Shown piece by piece: positions 8,821 through 11,598 of a DNA stretch of 11,598 nucleotides (within the stretch, counting starts at the first letter, position 1; each line of letters opens with the position of its first letter). Location: contig JACCVA010000442.1 in the NCBI GenBank assembly GCA_013698435.1, positions 1-11,598 of the forward strand. The letters run 5' to 3'. This stretch comes from Nocardioidaceae bacterium. GTDB taxonomy: Bacteria; Actinomycetota; Actinomycetes; Propionibacteriales; Nocardioidaceae. The position numbers were made by a program, and so were the translations under genes. The notes under the pieces are model-generated. The model was given only the letters and a program-made list of their open reading frames with translations, was not told the DNA's origin and ran no database searches.

Positions 8821-8826
8821 ACCGTA
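8821..8826 (-). promoter_or_regulatory. Putative -10 box of a leaderless metalloprotease transcript
   Basis: TACGGT on the minus strand fits TANNNT and ends 6 nt before ATG 8814. That spacing would put the transcription start on the A of the start codon. No Shine-Dalgarno is present, which fits leaderless initiation, a common mode in actinobacteria. No clear -35 element is seen. Confidence 0.4.
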
Positions 8827-8830
8827 CGGG

Positions 8831-8842
8831 GTCGTTCACGAC
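8831..8842. repeat. Operator-like inverted repeat in divergent intergenic region
   Basis: GTCGT and ACGAC flank a TC centre, with the 8-bp palindrome CCGTACGG (8822-8829) directly beside it. Both lie between the divergent metalloprotease and hydrolase starts and next to the presumed -10 box. They could be a regulator site, but no known consensus is recognised. Confidence 0.3.
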
Positions 8843-8858
8843 GAAAACCCAGTGCGCC

Positions 8859-8880
8859 GGGTGCCCTACGGCGGGCACCC
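8859..8880 (+). other. Perfect 8-bp GC-rich hairpin just before hydrolase start
   Basis: GGGTGCCC (8859-8866) pairs perfectly with GGGCACCC (8873-8880) around a TACGGC loop, ending 7 nt before the ATG at 8888. No Shine-Dalgarno lies between hairpin and start. In a plus-strand transcript it would block the ribosome-binding region. Alternatively it is a DNA-level operator, or the transcript starts after it. Confidence 0.5.
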
Positions 8881-8887
8881 TGGCCGC

Positions 8888-9616
8888 ATGAACCCGACCC
8901 CTGCTTATCTGCAGCCCTTCATCCTCCCCATCGAGCCGGTGGAGCCGGTGCGCGAACGCGCGACCGACTGGTACCTCCCGGCTGCCGACGGCCGAGCGCC
9001 CGCAGTCGTCTTCATCCACGGCGGCCCGGTGCCTCCAGCACTGCAACCACGACCGACGGGCTGGCCCGTCTACGAGGCGTACGGCAGCTGGGCGGCGGGA
9101 GCGGGGTTCGTGGGGGTGACGTTCGATCACGGGTTCACCGGCCTCGACGCGCTCGACCGCGCCCTGGGCGACATCGCCGAGGTGATCGACATCGTGCGGA
9201 CACATCCACGGGTCGACCCGCATCGGTTGGTGCTGTGGGGATTCTCCGGGGCCGGCATGCTGCTCGGGCCATGGCTGGCAGACCCTCCCCCGTTCCTGCG
9301 CGGAGTGGCCGCTTCCTACCCAGCCTGTCGCCCGCTGCAACCAGTACAGGACCCACCGCTGACGATGGCCGAGGGGGTGGCGACGGCCGGTGACCTGCCG
9401 CTACTGCTGACCCGGGTCGGCCTTGAGCGTGCCGAAGTCGCTGAGACCGTCTCAGAGTTCGTCGCTGCCGCACAGGCCGCGAACGCACGGCTCGACATCG
9501 TCGACGTAGGCCAAGGGCAGCACGGGTTCGACAACCAGGACGACACCGAGCAAGCGCGTGCTGCCATCCGTGCCGCGATGACGTGGGTGAACAGCCGTCT
9601 CGGCGGCGAGGACTGA
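8888..9616 (+). CDS. Alpha/beta hydrolase (dienelactone hydrolase/prolyl oligopeptidase-like)
   Basis: This 242-residue single-domain alpha/beta hydrolase has an oxyanion-type HGG in VVFIHGGPVPP (40-50). The nucleophile elbow GFSGAG (118-123) has Ser120, and the C-terminal GQHGFDNQ (210-217) supplies catalytic His212. The acid residue is probably one of the Asp residues before it (Asp203 or Asp206). No signal peptide is present. This architecture fits an esterase, lactonase or peptidase; the substrate cannot be read from sequence. The ATG at 8888 is chosen because the open frame further upstream (from 8438) is antisense to the metalloprotease. It is the only complete plus-strand gene here, diverging from the metalloprotease by 73 nt and converging on dacB with a 33-nt gap. 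Confidence 0.9.
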   Translation: MNPTPAYLQPFILPIEPVEPVRERATDWYLPAADGRAPAVVFIHGGPVPPALQPRPTGWPVYEAYGSWAAGAGFVGVTFDHGFTGLDALDRALGDIAEVIDIVRTHPRVDPHRLVLWGFSGAGMLLGPWLADPPPFLRGVAASYPACRPLQPVQDPPLTMAEGVATAGDLPLLLTRVGLERAEVAETVSEFVAAAQAANARLDIVDVGQGQHGFDNQDDTEQARAAIRAAMTWVNSRLGGED

Positions 9617-9653
9617 TCCCGGCGTACTGGCGGTCGAACCGTACTCCGGTCAG
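9613..9653. terminator. Candidate bidirectional terminator between convergent genes
   Basis: An interrupted dyad spans the convergent gap. CTGA (9613-9616) pairs with TCAG (9650-9653), CCGG (9619-9622) with CCGG (9646-9649), GTAC (9624-9627) with GTAC (9641-9644), and GGT with ACC (9632-9634/9638-9640) near the loop. Both stop codons lie in the outermost pair. No strong T-run follows on either strand, so it is at best a tail-less hairpin terminator, as is common in high-GC bacteria. Confidence 0.4.
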
Positions 9654-11065
9654 CAGCCGCAGGTGGCGAGCAGGGCGGCAATCCGGTCGAGCTGGTCACG
9701 GGCGTCGAGCGTCTTGATCACCGGCACCCGATCCGCGACCGCCGCGAAGACGAGCACTGCTCCGTCGGCGGTGTGCACCAGCCCGGCGAGCCCATGCACG
9801 CCCATCAGCGTGCCGGTCTTCGCCCGCACGGCCCCGAGGCCCGTCGGTGCGTCCAACACGAAGCGGTAGCCGAGGCTGCCTGAGAAGCCTGCGACGGGCA
9901 GCGTCGAGACGACCGTTCGCAGCTCGGGATGCGCGTCGGACGCGGCCAGCTGCAGGACCTGGATGAGCGCGGCCACCGGCAGCTCGTTGGTCCGCGCCAA
10001 GCCGCTGCCGTCGTCGAGAGACGCCCGGCTCAGGTCGACGCCGAGGCCGTCGAGGGTTGCCTCCACCGCCGTCACCCCTGCCGCGAACGAGCCGGGCCTG
10101 TCCTGCGAGAGGGCAACGTGTCGCAGCAGCACCTCTGCACCCTCGTTGTCGCTGAGCTCGATCACGTGCTGGACGATCTGGGCCAGCGTAGGCGACGTGA
10201 CCGCGGCAACCTGAGGTGCCTGAGCGCCGGCGCGGGTCTGGATGGGCTCGCCTACGACCTGCACCCCCCGCTTGCTGAGCAGTGCGGCGAACCGGTCGGC
10301 TGCCTCCTCGGCCGGGTCGGCCACGCGATGCGCATACCCCGCAACCTGGCGCCCTTCATCCACCCAGAGCGCCGAGATCGGGCTGACGATCGACTCCGGG
10401 ATGTAGCTGGGTTCCCAAGCAGGGTTCACCTCCGGCCCGCTGAAGAGCGAGACGTCATAGCCCAGCCGCACCTTCGCCACGCCATCCTTGCCCAGCTGGA
10501 CAGCCGTCTTCCGAGCAAGCTGCTGAAGGCTCGCGGGCCGGGGGTACGTCGACGTGACCCCTTCCGTTGGGACCTGCACCTTGTCGGTGAGCAACGGATC
10601 TCCCCCGCCCACGAGCACCAGGCTGCGTGGGTTGCGGCCCCGAACGACCGTCGTAGAGAAGGTGTGGTCGGGTCCCAGCTCTTCGAGCGCCGCCGTGGTG
10701 GTCAGCAGCTTGAGCGTCGAGGCGGGAGTGACGAGATCGTGACCGCCGTGCCGCCAGGCGAGCTTGCCGTCGCCCAGCCGTGCGACCGCCACCCCGACGT
10801 GCCTGCCCAGCTGCGACCTGTCGTCGACAGCGTCGGCGATCAGGGCCTCGATTCCTGCCGTGGTGGCAGCCGGCCCCTGCGCGGCGGTCAGCACCTCGGC
10901 GGCGGCAGGCGGCGCCTGCAGACTGAGTCCTGGGCCTGATGCTGGCGGGCCGACGACCTCCGTTGGCGGCGAGGGCGCCGAGGAGAGTGAGGGGATGAGC
11001 CCCAGGTACGCCGCTGCGCCACCTGCCAACGCCAGCACCATGACCGCGGCACCGACCTTGTGCAT
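9650..11065 (-). CDS. dacB: D-alanyl-D-alanine carboxypeptidase/endopeptidase (PBP4 type, peptidase S13)
   Basis: This penicillin-binding enzyme trims D-Ala from, or cuts cross-links in, peptidoglycan outside the membrane. Numbered from ATG 11065 (471 residues), a short n-region (MHK) precedes a hydrophobic signal or anchor segment (about 4-24) and a Pro/Ala-rich linker (about 30-70). The three catalytic motifs are SxxK in ASTLKLL (Ser116, Lys119), SDN (305-307) and KTG (416-418). DDGSGL (351-356) is also S13-like. It ends in TCGC. GGAAG about 4 nt before the ATG is a modest Shine-Dalgarno. An in-frame GTG at 11146 (498 residues) is a serious alternative because a TAGTGT hexamer precedes it at leaderless spacing. 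The frame continues still further but runs antisense through ppa. It is divergent from ppa. Confidence 0.95.
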   Translation of the reverse strand: MHKVGAAVMVLALAGGAAAYLGLIPSLSSAPSPPTEVVGPPASGPGLSLQAPPAAAEVLTAAQGPAATTAGIEALIADAVDDRSQLGRHVGVAVARLGDGKLAWRHGGHDLVTPASTLKLLTTTAALEELGPDHTFSTTVVRGRNPRSLVLVGGGDPLLTDKVQVPTEGVTSTYPRPASLQQLARKTAVQLGKDGVAKVRLGYDVSLFSGPEVNPAWEPSYIPESIVSPISALWVDEGRQVAGYAHRVADPAEEAADRFAALLSKRGVQVVGEPIQTRAGAQAPQVAAVTSPTLAQIVQHVIELSDNEGAEVLLRHVALSQDRPGSFAAGVTAVEATLDGLGVDLSRASLDDGSGLARTNELPVAALIQVLQLAASDAHPELRTVVSTLPVAGFSGSLGYRFVLDAPTGLGAVRAKTGTLMGVHGLAGLVHTADGAVLVFAAVADRVPVIKTLDARDQLDRIAALLATCGC

Positions 11066-11153
11066 GAGGCTTCCACGCTCGTCGCGGCCGGTACCCCGGC
11101 CAAGCGTGCGCGCGGCACCGCTGACGTCATGCACAAGCCGGCTCACGTAGGGG

Positions 11154-11159
11154 ACACTA
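11154..11159 (-). promoter_or_regulatory. Putative -10 box for dacB
   Basis: TAGTGT on the minus strand (TANNNT) ends 7 nt before GTG 11146. It would give either a leaderless dacB message starting at that GTG or an mRNA with about an 80-nt leader for the ATG at 11065. No clear -35 element is visible. Confidence 0.3.
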
Positions 11160-11207
11160 GCCGCAGGGGCGCGACCTGCTCGGACGGTCACGGCGCCCGC
11201 GAGCGGG

Positions 11208-11214
11208 AGAGGAG
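11208..11214 (+). promoter_or_regulatory. Ribosome binding site for ppa
   Basis: AGAGGAG with GGAG at 11211-11214 lies 7 nt before GTG 11222 and fixes that start. A small CCCGC/GCGGG dyad (11196-11207) abuts it upstream. I see no convincing plus-strand promoter in the rest of the dacB-ppa gap. Confidence 0.75.
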
Positions 11215-11221
11215 TGCAACG

Positions 11222-11598
11222 GTGGATTTCGACGTCACCATCGAGATACCCAAGGGTCAACGCAACAAGTACGAGGTCGACCACATCTCCGGGCGGATCC
11301 GGCTCGATCGCACTCTCTTCACCGCGACGCAGTACCCGGCCGACTACGGCTTCATCGACAACACCCTCGGCCAAGACGGCGACCCGCTCGACGCGCTCGT
11401 GCTGCTTTCGGAGCCGACGTTCCCGGGCTGCCTGATACACGCCCGCACCATCGGGATGTTCCGGATGTCCGACGAGAAGGGACGCGACGACAAGGTGCTG
11501 TGCGTGCCCTTCAACGATCCGCGGCAGGAGCACCTGCGCGACATCCACCACATGGCCGAGTTCGACCGGCTGGAGATCCAGCACTTCTTCGAGGTCTA
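11222..11598 (+). CDS. ppa: Inorganic pyrophosphatase (family I), 3' end cut by window
   Basis: Ppa hydrolyses pyrophosphate to phosphate, driving biosynthetic reactions in the cytoplasm. The first 125 residues are present, with no stop before the right edge. Visible features are VTIEIPKGQRNKYEVD (5-20) with the conserved Lys and Glu, YPADYGFI (38-45), and the metal-binding signature DGDPLDALV (52-60) with Asp52, Asp54 and Asp57. A further Asp/Lys cluster (SDEKGRDDKVL, 83-93) is followed by VPFNDPR (95-101) and HHMAEF. A Gln replaces the Glu that precedes YPADYGF in many non-actinobacterial enzymes; from recall, actinobacterial family I enzymes also vary here. GTG 11222 is supported by the Shine-Dalgarno upstream. 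The C-terminal portion, about 40-45 residues by family length, lies outside. It diverges from dacB. Confidence 0.95.
   Translation, partial: MDFDVTIEIPKGQRNKYEVDHISGRIRLDRTLFTATQYPADYGFIDNTLGQDGDPLDALVLLSEPTFPGCLIHARTIGMFRMSDEKGRDDKVLCVPFNDPRQEHLRDIHHMAEFDRLEIQHFFEV

Noticed and set aside
8438..8887. Upstream extension of the alpha/beta hydrolase
   Set aside because: It is antisense to the metalloprotease gene and runs through the hairpin region; homology-like sequence begins only at ATG 8888.
7516..9393. A 625-codon plus-strand open frame across tilS, the metalloprotease and the hydrolase
   Set aside because: It is antisense to two minus-strand genes and out of frame with the hydrolase, and its translation has no recognisable motif.
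9650..11584. A 644-codon minus-strand open frame reading from inside ppa through dacB
   Set aside because: The first 146 codons before GTG 11146 are mostly antisense to ppa and its upstream region and resemble no protein; only the part from 11146 or 11065 onward is dacB.

Overview
The base composition is very high in G+C, with frequent GTG starts and strong third-position GC. Gene content and order point to a high-GC actinomycete, probably the Nocardioides/Propionibacteriales area, though the lineage is inferred. From recall, the order matches the Mycobacterium tuberculosis block Rv3604c-Rv3610c (ftsH, folE, folP, folB, folK and two membrane proteins), followed by the block hpt, tilS, Rv3626c-type metalloprotease, dacB and ppa (Rv3624c-Rv3628). 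Here the two blocks are directly adjacent.

Layout. Positions 1-5966 hold a minus-strand operon read from ftsH leftwards: ftsH, folE, folP, an NTF2/SnoaL-like gene, folB, folK, a DUF3180 membrane protein and a two-TM coiled-coil protein cut by the left edge. Junctions run from 8-nt overlaps to 15-nt gaps. The two around the NTF2-like gene are 4-nt stop/start overlaps, so this unknown gene is embedded in the folate pathway. Positions 6074-8814 hold three more minus-strand genes: hpt, tilS and a DUF2342/zincin metalloprotease. A 107-nt gap precedes hpt, and a gap of about 107-143 nt precedes ftsH. A lone plus-strand alpha/beta hydrolase (8888-9616) diverges from the metalloprotease and converges on dacB (minus, 9650-about 11065). 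ppa (plus, from 11222) diverges from dacB and is cut by the right edge.

How the genes work together. FolE, FolB, FolK and FolP make dihydropteroate from GTP. The dihydroneopterin-triphosphate dephosphorylation step has no recognisable gene here. Hpt salvages purines toward IMP/GMP, and so ultimately toward GTP, the FolE substrate. TilS modifies tRNA-Ile. FtsH is the membrane AAA+ protease. The tilS-hpt-ftsH neighbourhood is widespread in bacteria. DacB trims peptidoglycan and Ppa removes pyrophosphate, including that released by FolP and Hpt.

The window is mostly conserved housekeeping sequence. I see no mobile element, CRISPR array, tRNA or rRNA, and no gene-free stretch over 300 bases. The points most worth a second look are the NTF2-like gene inside the folate operon, the two unknown membrane proteins at its end, and dyad structures in four junctions (483-507, 6674-6724, 8822-8880, 9613-9653).
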